Assembly: GCA_030840665.1 (NCBI GenBank)
Contig: JAVEEB010000042.1
Coordinates: 1-9,737 of the forward strand
DNA from: Frankiaceae bacterium
GTDB lineage: Bacteria; Actinomycetota; Actinomycetes; JAVEEB01
DNA: 9,737 nucleotides
Direction of reading: 5' to 3'
Shown: in pieces, positions 1-6,441 of the stretch
How the letters are laid out: each line of letters begins with the position of its first letter
Position numbering within the stretch: the stretch's first letter is position 1
The notes under the pieces: model-generated
The model's database searches: none
What the model was told of the DNA's origin: nothing
What the model saw: only the letters and a program-made list of their open reading frames with translations
Position numbers and translations under genes: made by a program

Positions 1-19
1 AGGCCCGCGTGGGCGTGGG

Positions 20-481
20 TCAGTACTTGCCGGTCAACTTCTTCTTGACCCGCATGACGCGAAGGATGACCGCCAGGATCCCGTGGGGCCCGTACGGCTC
101 GAACGCCTGCAGCCGCGTCAGCAGCCCATCGCGCGATTCCGCCACGAACACTTGCTGGAAGCGCACCTCGCGCTTGCCCTTGATGGTGTGGTGCGTGTCG
201 ACCTCGACGGTCACCGCGCCGTCGTCGCCGGCGTACCAGCGCTGCTCGTGGAACCGCATCTGCTCCAGCCCGCCGATCCCCCACGTCAACGACTCGCGGA
301 TCTCGGCGGTGCCCGTGTTGTGCACGCGCGGGTAGTGCGGGTCGATGAAGACCGCGTTTGGCGCGGTCAACGCGACGGCCCCCTCGACGTCCTTGGCCTC
401 GCAGCAGCGAAACACCGCGCTGAGCAGCTCCCGGGTCGTGCGCGTGCCGTCCGTCGTCGCCGTACCGGATGTCTCGGTCAT
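20..481 (-). CDS. SnoaL/NTF2-like small protein, function unknown
   Basis: A 153-residue protein with the pattern of the SnoaL-like/NTF2-like fold. An N-terminal helix carries an AKDVEGAVALTAPNAVFIDP segment (about residues 29-48), where such proteins describe a 'decline and deposit' helix followed by the first strand. A conserved-looking GTAEIRESL helix follows (about 57-65), then alternating strands to about residue 130. The last dozen or so residues are strongly basic (RVMRVKKKLTGKY), an unusual tail for this fold that could contact membrane or nucleic acid. The family includes polyketide cyclases, isomerases and non-enzymatic ligand binders, and no catalytic set is recognisable, so no reaction is assigned. 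The ATG start follows a GAGGGGG ribosome binding site with a 5-base spacer. It lies 152 bp downstream of clpX in the same direction, with a hairpin between, so it may be a separate transcription unit. Fold confidence is moderate; function is unknown. Confidence 0.8.
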   Translation of the reverse strand: MTETSGTATTDGTRTTRELLSAVFRCCEAKDVEGAVALTAPNAVFIDPHYPRVHNTGTAEIRESLTWGIGGLEQMRFHEQRWYAGDDGAVTVEVDTHHTIKGKREVRFQQVFVAESRDGLLTRLQAFEPYGPHGILAVILRVMRVKKKLTGKY

Positions 482-567
482 GTCGGCCCCCTCGTCGTCG
501 GAGCATTCTCACCCGCATCGTGTACGACGGGCACACAGACACGCGGGCCAGGCGGAACGCGGTTGAG

Positions 568-590
568 CCGGCCTGCCAGCGGGCGGCCGG
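568..590 (-). terminator. GC-rich hairpin downstream of clpX, possible terminator
   Basis: The arms CCGGCC (568-573) and GGCCGG (585-590) are perfect complements. Inside them GCC (575-577) pairs with GGC (582-584) around a 4-base loop, leaving one unpaired T. This gives a 9-bp stem with a single bulge, 43 bp after the clpX stop codon. No T-run follows on the minus strand. U-less hairpins have been proposed as terminators in actinobacteria, so this is an inference from position and stem strength. Confidence 0.45.
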
Positions 591-633
591 GCGACCGCAG
601 CGGGGCCGCAGTGGGCCGCGGCGGGGGCGGAGC

Positions 634-1908
634 TCAGGCGGTCTTTTCGCGCCGCTCGCGCTTCGGGGCCGCTGCCTCACGGGGCACGAGCGTCGGCAGC
701 ACGTTTTCGAGCACCGTCTCGCGACCGATCACGACGCGGGCGACGTCCTTGCGGCTCGGGATGTCGTACATGACCGACAGGAGGACTTCCTCCATGATGG
801 CGCGCAGGCCGCGGGCGCCGGTGCCGCGCAGGATGGCCTGGTCGGCGATCGCCTCGAGGGCCTCGGGCGTGAACTCGAGCTCCACGTTGTCGAGCTCGAA
901 AAGCTTCGCGTACTGGCGGACGAGCGCGTTCTTGGGCTCGATCAGGATGCGGATCAGCGCCTCGTGGCTGAGGTTGTGCACGCTCGTCAGCACGGGCAGC
1001 CGGCCGATGAACTCCGGGATCATCCCGAACTTCAGCAGGTCCTCGGGCATGACCCGGCTGTAGGCGTCGCCCACGTTGACGTCGTCCTTCGACGGCAGCG
1101 CGGCGCCGAAGCCGATCGACTTGCGGCCGACCCGGCCCTCGATGATCTTGTCGAGGCCGGCGAACGCCCCACCGACGATGAACAGCACGTTCGTCGTGTC
1201 GATCTGGATGAACTCCTGGTGGGGGTGCTTGCGCCCACCCTGCGGCGGCACCGAGGCGGTGGTGCCCTCGAGGATCTTCAGCAGCGCCTGCTGGACGCCC
1301 TCGCCGGAGACGTCGCGCGTGATCGACGGGTTTTCGCTCTTGCGCGCGATCTTGTCGACCTCGTCGATGTAGATGATGCCGGTCTCGGCCTTCTTGACGT
1401 CGTAGTCAGCGGCCTGGATCAGCTTCAGCAGGATGTTCTCGACGTCCTCGCCGACGTAGCCCGCCTCGGTCAGCGCGGTGGCGTCCGCGATCGCGAACGG
1501 CACGTTGAGCATCTTGGCGAGCGTCTGGGCGAGCAGCGTCTTGCCGCACCCGGTCGGGCCGAGCAGCAGGATGTTGGACTTGGCGAGCTCGACGTGGTCC
1601 TTGTCGTTGGCGCCGGCCTGGACACGCTTGTAATGGTTGTAAACAGCCACCGACAGCGTCTTCTTCGCCGACTCCTGGCCGATCACGTAGCCGTCGAGGA
1701 ACTCGTAGATCTCCTTCGGCTTGGGCAGCTCGTCCCACTTGAGGTCAGAGGACTCGGAGAGCTCTTCCTCGATGATCTCGTTGCACAGGTCGATGCATTC
1801 GTCGCAGATGTAGACACCCGGCCCCGCGATGAGCTTCTTCACCTGCTTCTGGCTCTTTCCGCAGAAAGAACACTTGAGCAGGTCACCCCCATCGCCGATG
1901 CGTGCCAC
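634..1908 (-). CDS. clpX: ClpX, ATP-dependent Clp protease unfoldase subunit
   Basis: AAA+ unfoldase that recognises tagged or degron-bearing proteins, unfolds them with ATP and threads them into the ClpP1P2 chamber in the cytosol. All family landmarks are present in the 424-residue product: N-terminal zinc-binding Cys13, Cys16, Cys35 and Cys38; Walker A GPTGCGKT at 117-124; pore loop GYVG at 150-153; Walker B IIYIDE at 178-183; RKH loop at 226-228; the ClpP-docking IGF tripeptide at 265-267; the arginine finger in [11 protein letters not shown] (Arg303); and the sensor-2 GARG at 364-367. The frame is open for 16 more codons upstream to 1956. I choose the GTG at 1908 because AGGAAGG lies 7 bases before it and the product then begins ARIGDGG, as in actinobacterial ClpX. 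The C-terminal tail (about 408-424) is basic and variable in the family. It follows clpP2 by 122 bp, enough for its own promoter. Confidence 0.98.
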   Translation of the reverse strand: MARIGDGGDLLKCSFCGKSQKQVKKLIAGPGVYICDECIDLCNEIIEEELSESSDLKWDELPKPKEIYEFLDGYVIGQESAKKTLSVAVYNHYKRVQAGANDKDHVELAKSNILLLGPTGCGKTLLAQTLAKMLNVPFAIADATALTEAGYVGEDVENILLKLIQAADYDVKKAETGIIYIDEVDKIARKSENPSITRDVSGEGVQQALLKILEGTTASVPPQGGRKHPHQEFIQIDTTNVLFIVGGAFAGLDKIIEGRVGRKSIGFGAALPSKDDVNVGDAYSRVMPEDLLKFGMIPEFIGRLPVLTSVHNLSHEALIRILIEPKNALVRQYAKLFELDNVELEFTPEALEAIADQAILRGTGARGLRAIMEEVLLSVMYDIPSRKDVARVVIGRETVLENVLPTLVPREAAAPKRERREKTA

Positions 1909-1915
1909 CGCGAGA

Positions 1916-1922
1916 CCTTCCT
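1916..1922 (-). promoter_or_regulatory. clpX ribosome binding site (decides the GTG start)
   Basis: On the minus strand this reads AGGAAGG, 7 bases before the GTG at 1908. No comparable site precedes the farther ATG at 1956, so this site sets the clpX start and removes a 16-residue extension that does not resemble ClpX. Confidence 0.8.
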
Positions 1923-2030
1923 GGTAGGGACGGACCGCCCCAGGCGGCCAGCTCACTTCGTACGACGTTACCGCCTTGGACCGGCGATTTGGACCCGTTG
2001 CGCCGACTGGTATTGCTCAGTTGGTATCGG

Positions 2031-2639
2031 TCAGCGCGCGAGGGCAGCTGATGCTTTCCGCGTAATCAATACTTCGTCGATGAGGCCGTACTCCTTGGCC
2101 TCCTGCGCGGTGAGGATCTTGTCGCGCTCGATGTCCTTGCGGATGACCTCGATCGGGGTCTTGCTGTGCTCGGCCAGCATCTCCTCGAGCTGCACGCGCA
2201 TGCGCATGATCTCGCGCGCCTGGATCTCGAGGTCGCTCGACTGGCCTTCGCCCTGTGCGTACGGCTGGTGGATGAGGATCCGGGCGTGGTTGAGCGCGAA
2301 CCGCTTGCCCGTCGCGCCTGCCGCCAGGATGATCGCCGCCGCCGACGCCGCCTGTCCCATGCAGATCGTGGAGACCTCGCAGCGGACGAACTGCATGGTG
2401 TCGTAGATCGCAGTCAGGGCCGTGAACGAGCCACCGGGCGAGTTGATGTAGATGGAGATCTCGCGGTCGGGGTCTTCGGACTCCAGGTGCAGGAGCTGAG
2501 CCATGATCACGTTGGCCACGCCATCGTCGATCGGCGTGCCCAGGAAGATGATGCGCTCCTTGAGGAGCCGGCTGTAGATGTCGAACGAGCGCTCGCCGCG
2601 GCTGGTCTGCTCGATGACGATGGGGATCGTGTAACTCAT
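2031..2639 (-). CDS. clpP2: ClpP2, Clp protease proteolytic subunit
   Basis: Serine peptidase subunit of 202 residues. In actinobacteria two different ClpP heptamers stack into a mixed ClpP1P2 tetradecamer that works with ClpX or ClpC1. The catalytic triad is intact: Ser99 in GQAASAAA, His124 in ILIHQP and Asp173 in ERDK. The oxyanion-region motif INSPGGS lies at 65-71. The sequence after the catalytic serine (SAAA rather than SMG) and the N-terminus ([15 protein letters not shown]) are those of the ClpP2 type. The frame stays open upstream to 2756, but the ATG at 2639 has AAGGA 8 bases before it, and the extra upstream part overlaps the end of clpP1 and looks unlike ClpP. It starts 17 bases after the clpP1 stop, so the two are surely cotranscribed. 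The N-terminus may be removed on maturation, as in other ClpPs. Confidence 0.97.
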   Translation of the reverse strand: MSYTIPIVIEQTSRGERSFDIYSRLLKERIIFLGTPIDDGVANVIMAQLLHLESEDPDREISIYINSPGGSFTALTAIYDTMQFVRCEVSTICMGQAASAAAIILAAGATGKRFALNHARILIHQPYAQGEGQSSDLEIQAREIMRMRVQLEEMLAEHSKTPIEVIRKDIERDKILTAQEAKEYGLIDEVLITRKASAALAR

Positions 2640-2656
2640 CTTCGGTGTCCTTCGAG

Positions 2657-3280
2657 TCAGCTGGGGAGGGTGCCGGCGCCGCTGGGGATCTGGCGAGCCC
2701 CGGAGACGACCTTGTCGACGAAGCCGTACTCCTTGGCCGCTTCCGCCGTGAACCACCGGTCGCGGTCGGAGTCGAGCTCGATCTGCTCCACCGTCTGACC
2801 GGTGTGCTCGGCGATCCGCTGCGCCATGAGGCGCTTGATGTAGAGCATCTGCTCGGCCTGGATGGCAATGTCGGTCGCCGTACCACCGATGCCGCCGGAC
2901 GGCTGGTGCATCATGATCCGCGCGTGCGGCAGGGCGTAACGCTTGCCGGGCGCACCGGCCGACAACAGGAACTGACCCATCGATGCGGCCAGGCCCATCG
3001 CGACGGTCCCGACGTCACAGCTGACGTACTGCATCGTGTCGTAGAGCGCCATGCCCGCGGTCACGGAACCGCCGGGAGAGTTGATCCACAGCCAGACGTC
3101 GCGGTCGGGATCGTCGGCGGCGAGCAGCAGCAGCTGCGCGCACAAGTTGTTGGTGATGTTGTCGTCGACAACCGAGCCCAGAAAGATGATCCGCTCCCGC
3201 AAGAGCCGGTCATAGACCTGGTCGGACAAGTTCATCCCACTCGATGTGCCACGCAGCTGCGGCACGGTCAGATCTGACAC
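2657..3280 (-). CDS. clpP1: ClpP1, Clp protease proteolytic subunit
   Basis: Partner of ClpP2 in the mixed ClpP1P2 peptidase; 207 residues from the chosen start. The triad is Ser100 in [11 protein letters not shown], His125 in ARIMMHQP and Asp174 in SDRDRW, with INSPGGS at 66-72. The SMG after the serine and the [17 protein letters not shown] block are typical of actinobacterial ClpP1. Start choice: a GTG at 3280 has AGGAG 9 bases upstream. A second GTG two codons earlier (3286) sits too close to that site. The ATG at 3235 (residue 16) has only a weak site, yet the sequence is family-like only from there on, so the first 15 residues may be a propeptide or non-coding. The gene lies 169 bp after tig, with a candidate promoter and ClgR box between them, so clpP1-clpP2 probably form their own regulated operon. 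Confidence 0.96.
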   Translation of the reverse strand: MSDLTVPQLRGTSSGMNLSDQVYDRLLRERIIFLGSVVDDNITNNLCAQLLLLAADDPDRDVWLWINSPGGSVTAGMALYDTMQYVSCDVGTVAMGLAASMGQFLLSAGAPGKRYALPHARIMMHQPSGGIGGTATDIAIQAEQMLYIKRLMAQRIAEHTGQTVEQIELDSDRDRWFTAEAAKEYGFVDKVVSGARQIPSGAGTLPS

Positions 3281-3367
3281 GCTCACCTGCTCCTGTCGGT
3301 AACCGTCGGCCCCGATTGCGCGGACCGTCTCACTGGGCGGGCACCACACGGTGCTCGCTGGATACCG

Positions 3368-3373
3368 ACCCTA
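3368..3373 (-). promoter_or_regulatory. candidate -10 element of clpP1
   Basis: On the minus strand this reads TAGGGT, which fits the actinobacterial TANNNT -10. Transcription would start near 3361, about 80 bases before the clpP1 start codon. I see no convincing -35 hexamer at 16-18 bases, which fits a promoter needing an activator. The ClgR-like box is centred about 59 bases before the predicted start. Confidence 0.45.
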
Positions 3374-3414
3374 ACGCGCGGCGGCGGTAAGGACTGCCCT
3401 GTGATCGCGATGTT

Positions 3415-3425
3415 CGCTCACGGCG
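3415..3425. promoter_or_regulatory. candidate ClgR box upstream of clpP1P2
   Basis: CGCTCACGGCG matches the 11-base core CGCYNANRGCG of the corynebacterial ClgR operator, as I recall it, at every position. The preceding TGTT fits the flanking WNNW, with one mismatch in the three bases after the core. ClgR is the activator of clpP1P2 and other protease genes in corynebacteria, mycobacteria and streptomycetes. A near-match with one core mismatch (CGTCGTGAGCG) lies at 3439-3449. By my rough estimate about one chance match to the core is expected in a window of this composition, so position, not sequence alone, supports this call. Confidence 0.5.
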
Positions 3426-3449
3426 CACGCCGGAGCAACGTCGTGAGCG
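3415..3449 (-). terminator. hairpin after tig, overlapping the ClgR box
   Basis: CGCTCACG (3415-3422) and CGTGAGCG (3442-3449) are perfect 8-bp inverted arms around a 19-base loop. The upper arm touches the tig stop codon (3450-3452). In the tig transcript it would form a hairpin just after translation ends, but no T-run follows. It may end or weaken readthrough from tig into clpP1, stabilise the tig mRNA 3' end, or simply be a double-stranded regulator site. Confidence 0.4.
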
Positions 3450-4784
3450 TCAGGCTTCCGTTGCCTCGAGCGCCTTCAGGTCGACGGGAGCGCCGTTCGT
3501 GTCCGTGATGGTTGCCGCGTCAACGAGGACCGTCAGGGCCTTCTCGCGCAGCACCTCGCCGACGAGGGACGGCAGGTGGCCGCCCTGCACGAGCTGGTTC
3601 GCGTACTGCTGGAACTGCTCCGGGCGGACCCCTGAGCGCTGCGCGTGCCGCACGACCTGGTCCGAGAGCTCCTGGTCGTTGACCTCGAACTTCTCGGCGT
3701 CGGCGACCGCGTCGAGCAGGAGGCGGGCCTTCATCGACGTGACGGCACCGTCGTACAACTCGGTCTCGAACTTCTCGACGTCGCTGCCCTCGGCCTCGAG
3801 GTACGCCTCCAGACTGAGCCCGGCGGCCTGCAACTGCTGGTTGGCGGTGTCGCGGCGGAACTGTGCCTCGGCCTTCACGACGTCATCGGGGACGGGGATC
3901 TCGACCTTCTCGAGGATGGCTTCGAGGACCTTGTCGCGGGCCTGGACCGCCTGCTCACGCACGCGCACCCGCCCGAGGCGCTCGCTCATGTCGGCGCGGA
4001 GCTCGTCGAGCGTGTCGAACTCGCTGGCGAGCTGAGCGAAGTCGTCGTCGAGCGGCGGCAGCTCCTTGGTCTTCACGCCGTTGACGACGACGGTGACGAG
4101 AGCCTCGTTGCCCTCGTTCTCGCCGGCGGGCAGCTCCGTGGTGAAGGTGCTGGTCTCGCCGGCAGCCGCGCCGGTGAGCTCGTCGTCGAGGCCCTGGACG
4201 AGCGTGCCGGAGCCGACTTCGTACGACAGGCCCTTCGCGTTGGCGTCCGGCACGTCCTCGCCGTCGATGGTCGCGGACAGGTCGATGGACACGTAGTCGC
4301 CGACCTCCGCCGGGCGCTCGACCGTGGTCAGCGTCGCGAAGCGCTCGCGGAGGGCGTCGATCTGCTCGTCGATGTCCTCGTCGGACGGCACGGCCGCGTC
4401 GACGGTCACCGCGATGTCCTCGTACGACGGGATCGTGATCTCGGGGCGGACATCCACCTCGGCGGTGAAGACGAGGTTCTCGCCGTCGTTGTACTGCGTG
4501 ACGTCGACGTCCGGCTGACCGAGCACCTTGATGTCGTTCTCGCGGACGGCGTCCGTATAGAACTGCGGCACCGCGTCCTGGATGGCCTGCTCGACGACGA
4601 CCGCGCGGCCGACCTGGCGGTCGATGATGGGCGGCGGCACCTTGCCGGGACGGAAGCCGGGCACGCGGACCTGCTGGGCGATGGCCTTGTATGCCGCGTC
4701 GAGACTCGGCTTGAGCTCGGCTGGCTCGACCTCCACGGTCAACTTCACGCGGGTCTCGCTGACGGTCTCAACGGTGGTCTTCAC
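3450..4784 (-). CDS. tig: Trigger factor, ribosome-associated chaperone and prolyl isomerase
   Basis: First chaperone met by nascent polypeptides at the ribosome exit tunnel; it also catalyses cis-trans isomerisation of prolyl bonds. The 444-residue length is normal. The N-terminal ribosome-binding domain (about 1-115) carries the signature GFRPGKVP at 43-50. The FKBP-type isomerase domain spans about 158-240, from VGDYVSIDLSATIDGE to LVQGLDDELTGAAAGET and the strand ending VNGVKTKELPPL. The long helical C-terminal arms (about 250-430) form the substrate cradle. The start is a GTG preceded 8 bases upstream by AAGGGAAG. The gene lies 63 bp after tRNA-Pro in the same direction, so it could be read through from the tRNA promoter or use a promoter I cannot identify in that short gap. 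Neighbouring clpP1, clpP2 and clpX make a folding-and-degradation cluster conserved across bacteria. Confidence 0.98.
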   Translation of the reverse strand: MKTTVETVSETRVKLTVEVEPAELKPSLDAAYKAIAQQVRVPGFRPGKVPPPIIDRQVGRAVVVEQAIQDAVPQFYTDAVRENDIKVLGQPDVDVTQYNDGENLVFTAEVDVRPEITIPSYEDIAVTVDAAVPSDEDIDEQIDALRERFATLTTVERPAEVGDYVSIDLSATIDGEDVPDANAKGLSYEVGSGTLVQGLDDELTGAAAGETSTFTTELPAGENEGNEALVTVVVNGVKTKELPPLDDDFAQLASEFDTLDELRADMSERLGRVRVREQAVQARDKVLEAILEKVEIPVPDDVVKAEAQFRRDTANQQLQAAGLSLEAYLEAEGSDVEKFETELYDGAVTSMKARLLLDAVADAEKFEVNDQELSDQVVRHAQRSGVRPEQFQQYANQLVQGGHLPSLVGEVLREKALTVLVDAATITDTNGAPVDLKALEATEA

Positions 4785-4847
4785 TCGGGCGACTTCCCTT
4801 TCGATGGTGGTGTGCGCCGGTCGGGGTGGACCGGAACGGGCGACAAG

Positions 4848-4920
4848 TCGGGGCGGGGAGATTCGAACTCCCGGTCTCCTACTCCCAAAGCAGGCGCGCT
4901 AGCCACTACGCCACGCCCCG
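4848..4920 (-). tRNA. tRNA-Pro (anticodon UGG)
   Basis: The minus strand folds as a full cloverleaf. The acceptor CGGGGCG pairs perfectly with CGCCCCG, and the D-arm GCG/CGC encloses AGTGGCTAG (with T). The anticodon stem CCTGC/GTAGG has one G-U pair, the loop is TTTGGGA with anticodon TGG, and the T-arm is GGGAG-TTCGAAT-CTCCC. The discriminator is A at 4848, and CCA is not encoded (CTT follows). The C1-G72 pair and A73 are proline identity features. It is divergent from tRNA-Gly and lies upstream of tig. Confidence 0.96.
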
Positions 4921-4930
4921 CGACCAGGCG

Positions 4931-4936
4931 AGTCTA
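4931..4936 (-). promoter_or_regulatory. -10 element of tRNA-Pro
   Basis: The minus strand reads TAGACT, a good TANNNT -10, with 10 bases between it and the first tRNA base, so a short 5' leader of about 4 bases is expected. No clear -35 is visible at 16-18 bases. Confidence 0.6.
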
Positions 4937-5041
4937 GGGCAATTCACGTGCGGGCCGCCGCGCGGCTCATCGGTAACCCACCCGGCCCGCGGTGACGAGC
5001 GACTCCGGGACAAGGCGTCAGGCGGCGGGGCATGGGCACGG

Positions 5042-5047
5042 TAGGCT
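5042..5047 (+). promoter_or_regulatory. -10 element of tRNA-Gly
   Basis: TAGGCT fits the TANNNT -10 and lies 13 bases before the tRNA, predicting a start near 5054 and a leader of about 7 bases. The -35 region (GGCGTCAGGC around 5014-5023) is only weakly like TTGAC. With the tRNA-Pro -10 it accounts for the 140-bp divergent spacer; I see nothing else in that spacer. Confidence 0.55.
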
Positions 5048-5060
5048 CTGTCACGCACAC

Positions 5061-5134
5061 GCGGGTGTAGCTCAATGGTAGAGCGCTAGTCTTCCAAACT
5101 CGATACGCGGGTTCGATTCCCGTCACCCGCTCCA
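5061..5134 (+). tRNA. tRNA-Gly (anticodon UCC)
   Basis: Cloverleaf with acceptor GCGGGTG/CACCCGC (7 perfect pairs), D-arm GCTC/GAGC with loop AATGGTA, anticodon loop CTTCCAA (anticodon TCC), T-arm GCGGG-TTCGATT-CCCGT (one G-U), discriminator T and an encoded CCA. The anticodon stem CTAGT/ACTCG contains one mismatch, T5087 against C5101 (tRNA positions 28 and 42); ACTAG would have paired perfectly. A short T-run at 5141-5144 follows. Unlike its tRNA-Pro neighbour it carries its own CCA. Confidence 0.95.
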
Positions 5135-5166
5135 AGCCTGTTTTGTACGTCGCCGCACGCGCAGCC

Positions 5167-6294
5167 TTACGCCTCGATGGAGGCCTCGGGAGCGATCGCC
5201 AGCGCCGCCAGGGCCGCGCGCCACGCGTCGACGTCGGCAAGGAACGCGTCGTCGATCGGCTCGGGGGTGAAGAGCCAGTTGCGGTTCGGGTCCGTCGGGG
5301 TGAGCGTGTCCGTCGCGAGGAGCGGCTCCCCGTCGATGATGTGGTACCAGCTGTAGCCCAGCGGCGAGAGCTCGTCGATGAGGTCCTGGCGGCGGTGGCC
5401 GGGAAGCACCTCGAGGAGCAGCCACGGCCGGTGGGCGTGCAGGAGTGCCCGCGAGCCGGCCAGCACGTCCGGCTCCGTCGTCTCGGTGTCGATCTTGATG
5501 AGCTGCGGCACCATGCCGGTGCGCGCGGACCACTCGTCCAGGGCCTCGACCGGGACGACCAGGTGTTTGGTCGAGGGGCGGAAGCCGGCGGCCAGGCTGT
5601 TCGAGGCGTCCGTGACGTCGCTCAGGTAGAAGGTGGCGACGCCGGTCTCGCGGCCGAGCGCCACCTCCTCCATGGTGATCTGCAAGCTGTTGGCCTCGGC
5701 GACGCGGCGGGCCGCGGCCGCGAGCTCCGGGGTCGGCTCGAAACCGAACACGCGCCAATCGCTCAGGGCGCCGGCGAGCATCGCGAAGACGCCGATGTTG
5801 GCGCCGACGTCGAGGACGACACCGTCGCTGCGGCGGGCCAGGGCGGCAAGGAAGACGGCCAGGGTCTCGGGCTCGTAGCCGGCGAGGCCACCCTCCTCGA
5901 GCTCCCGCCCGATGAACATGTGGGCCGGCACATCGACGAGCAGGTGGCGGCGGCGCGGCGGCGCTGTCGGGGACGGCGACTTCGGCAGTTGCAGGATGAA
6001 GCGGCGGGACGCGGCGCGCTTGCGGCGGCTGTCCTCGATGCGCGCGTGGGCGAGCACCAACGTCATCGTGTCCGGCTCGCCGGTCTCGGGAAGGCCCAGG
6101 CGCTTCTGGAGGAACTGCAGCGCGGCCTTGGTCTTCGGGCCGAACACGCCGTCGACGGTCAGTCGCTGCGCGGTGGCGTTGTTGATGATCCCCTGCAGCG
6201 CGCGCACCTCCGGGCGGGGAGTCAGGTCCTGGTCGGCCGGCTGCTGACTCGCGCTCGTCGTGGCCGCGTCAGCGCGAGAACCCCAGCGGCTCAT
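5167..6294 (-). CDS. FkbM-family methyltransferase with N-terminal peptidoglycan-binding-type domain
   Basis: A 375-residue two-domain protein. Residues about 27-77 match the peptidoglycan_binding_1 pattern: VRALQ, then LTVDGVFGPKTKAALQFLQ, then LPETGEPDTMT. A basic linker (about 86-118) follows. Residues about 158-310 are a class I S-adenosylmethionine methyltransferase of FkbM type: motif I VVLDVGANIGVF (159-170), FGFEPTP with the ribose-binding acid Glu186, and IKIDTETTEPDVLAG (266-280), the usual FkbM IDVEGxExxVL block. FkbM enzymes O-methylate sugars or polyketide hydroxyls; the acceptor here is unknown. There is no signal peptide or membrane segment, so a cell-wall role is not straightforward. 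The ATG at 6294 has GCAGG 7 bases upstream. The frame stays open to a GTG at 6381 whose extra 29 residues (TVTVVATGCAEV...) do not look family-like. It converges on tRNA-Gly and lies 147 bp after the NPPF methyltransferase. Domain assignments are sure; the biological role is not. Confidence 0.9.
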   Translation of the reverse strand: MSRWGSRADAATTSASQQPADQDLTPRPEVRALQGIINNATAQRLTVDGVFGPKTKAALQFLQKRLGLPETGEPDTMTLVLAHARIEDSRRKRAASRRFILQLPKSPSPTAPPRRRHLLVDVPAHMFIGRELEEGGLAGYEPETLAVFLAALARRSDGVVLDVGANIGVFAMLAGALSDWRVFGFEPTPELAAAARRVAEANSLQITMEEVALGRETGVATFYLSDVTDASNSLAAGFRPSTKHLVVPVEALDEWSARTGMVPQLIKIDTETTEPDVLAGSRALLHAHRPWLLLEVLPGHRRQDLIDELSPLGYSWYHIIDGEPLLATDTLTPTDPNRNWLFTPEPIDDAFLADVDAWRAALAALAIAPEASIEA

Positions 6295-6441
6295 CGCGAG
6301 ACCTGCTTGCCACAAACGTCGATGTTCGTCCCCATCCGGCCGGACCTCCGCGCATCCCGTGGCAACCACTGTGACGGTCACCGCTGCGCCGTACGCTAGC
6401 CGACGCCCGCCTGGATTCCTCGCACGACCTTCCCTGCGAAG

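Noticed and set aside
469..2406. Very long plus-strand open frame (645 codons) opposite clpX and clpP2
   Set aside because: It is the antisense of two complete, motif-bearing genes. High G+C makes stop-free antisense frames common, and its product is rich in L, V, D, R and H with no domain.
2017..2886. Second minus-strand frame (289 codons) overlapping clpP2 and clpP1
   Set aside because: It is a frame-shifted shadow of clpP2; the real frame has the Ser-His-Asp triad and a ribosome binding site.
3645..4937. 430-codon plus-strand open frame opposite tig and tRNA-Pro
   Set aside because: It runs through both the trigger factor gene and a tRNA in antisense, and its composition is that of a reversed GC-rich frame.
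5760..5770. Second exact match to the ClgR core (CGCTCAGGGCG)
   Set aside because: It lies inside the FkbM coding region, far from any start. About one such match is expected by chance in this composition, which also tempers confidence in the intergenic one.
6295..6381. Extended FkbM start with a lipoprotein-like VATGC near the N-terminus
   Set aside because: The hydrophobic stretch is under 10 residues with no basic n-region, the lipobox lacks L/V/I at -3, and the ATG at 6294 has a better ribosome binding site.
5143..6399. 418-codon plus-strand open frame opposite the FkbM gene
   Set aside because: The minus-strand frame contains two recognised domains; this frame has none and shows reversed-frame composition.
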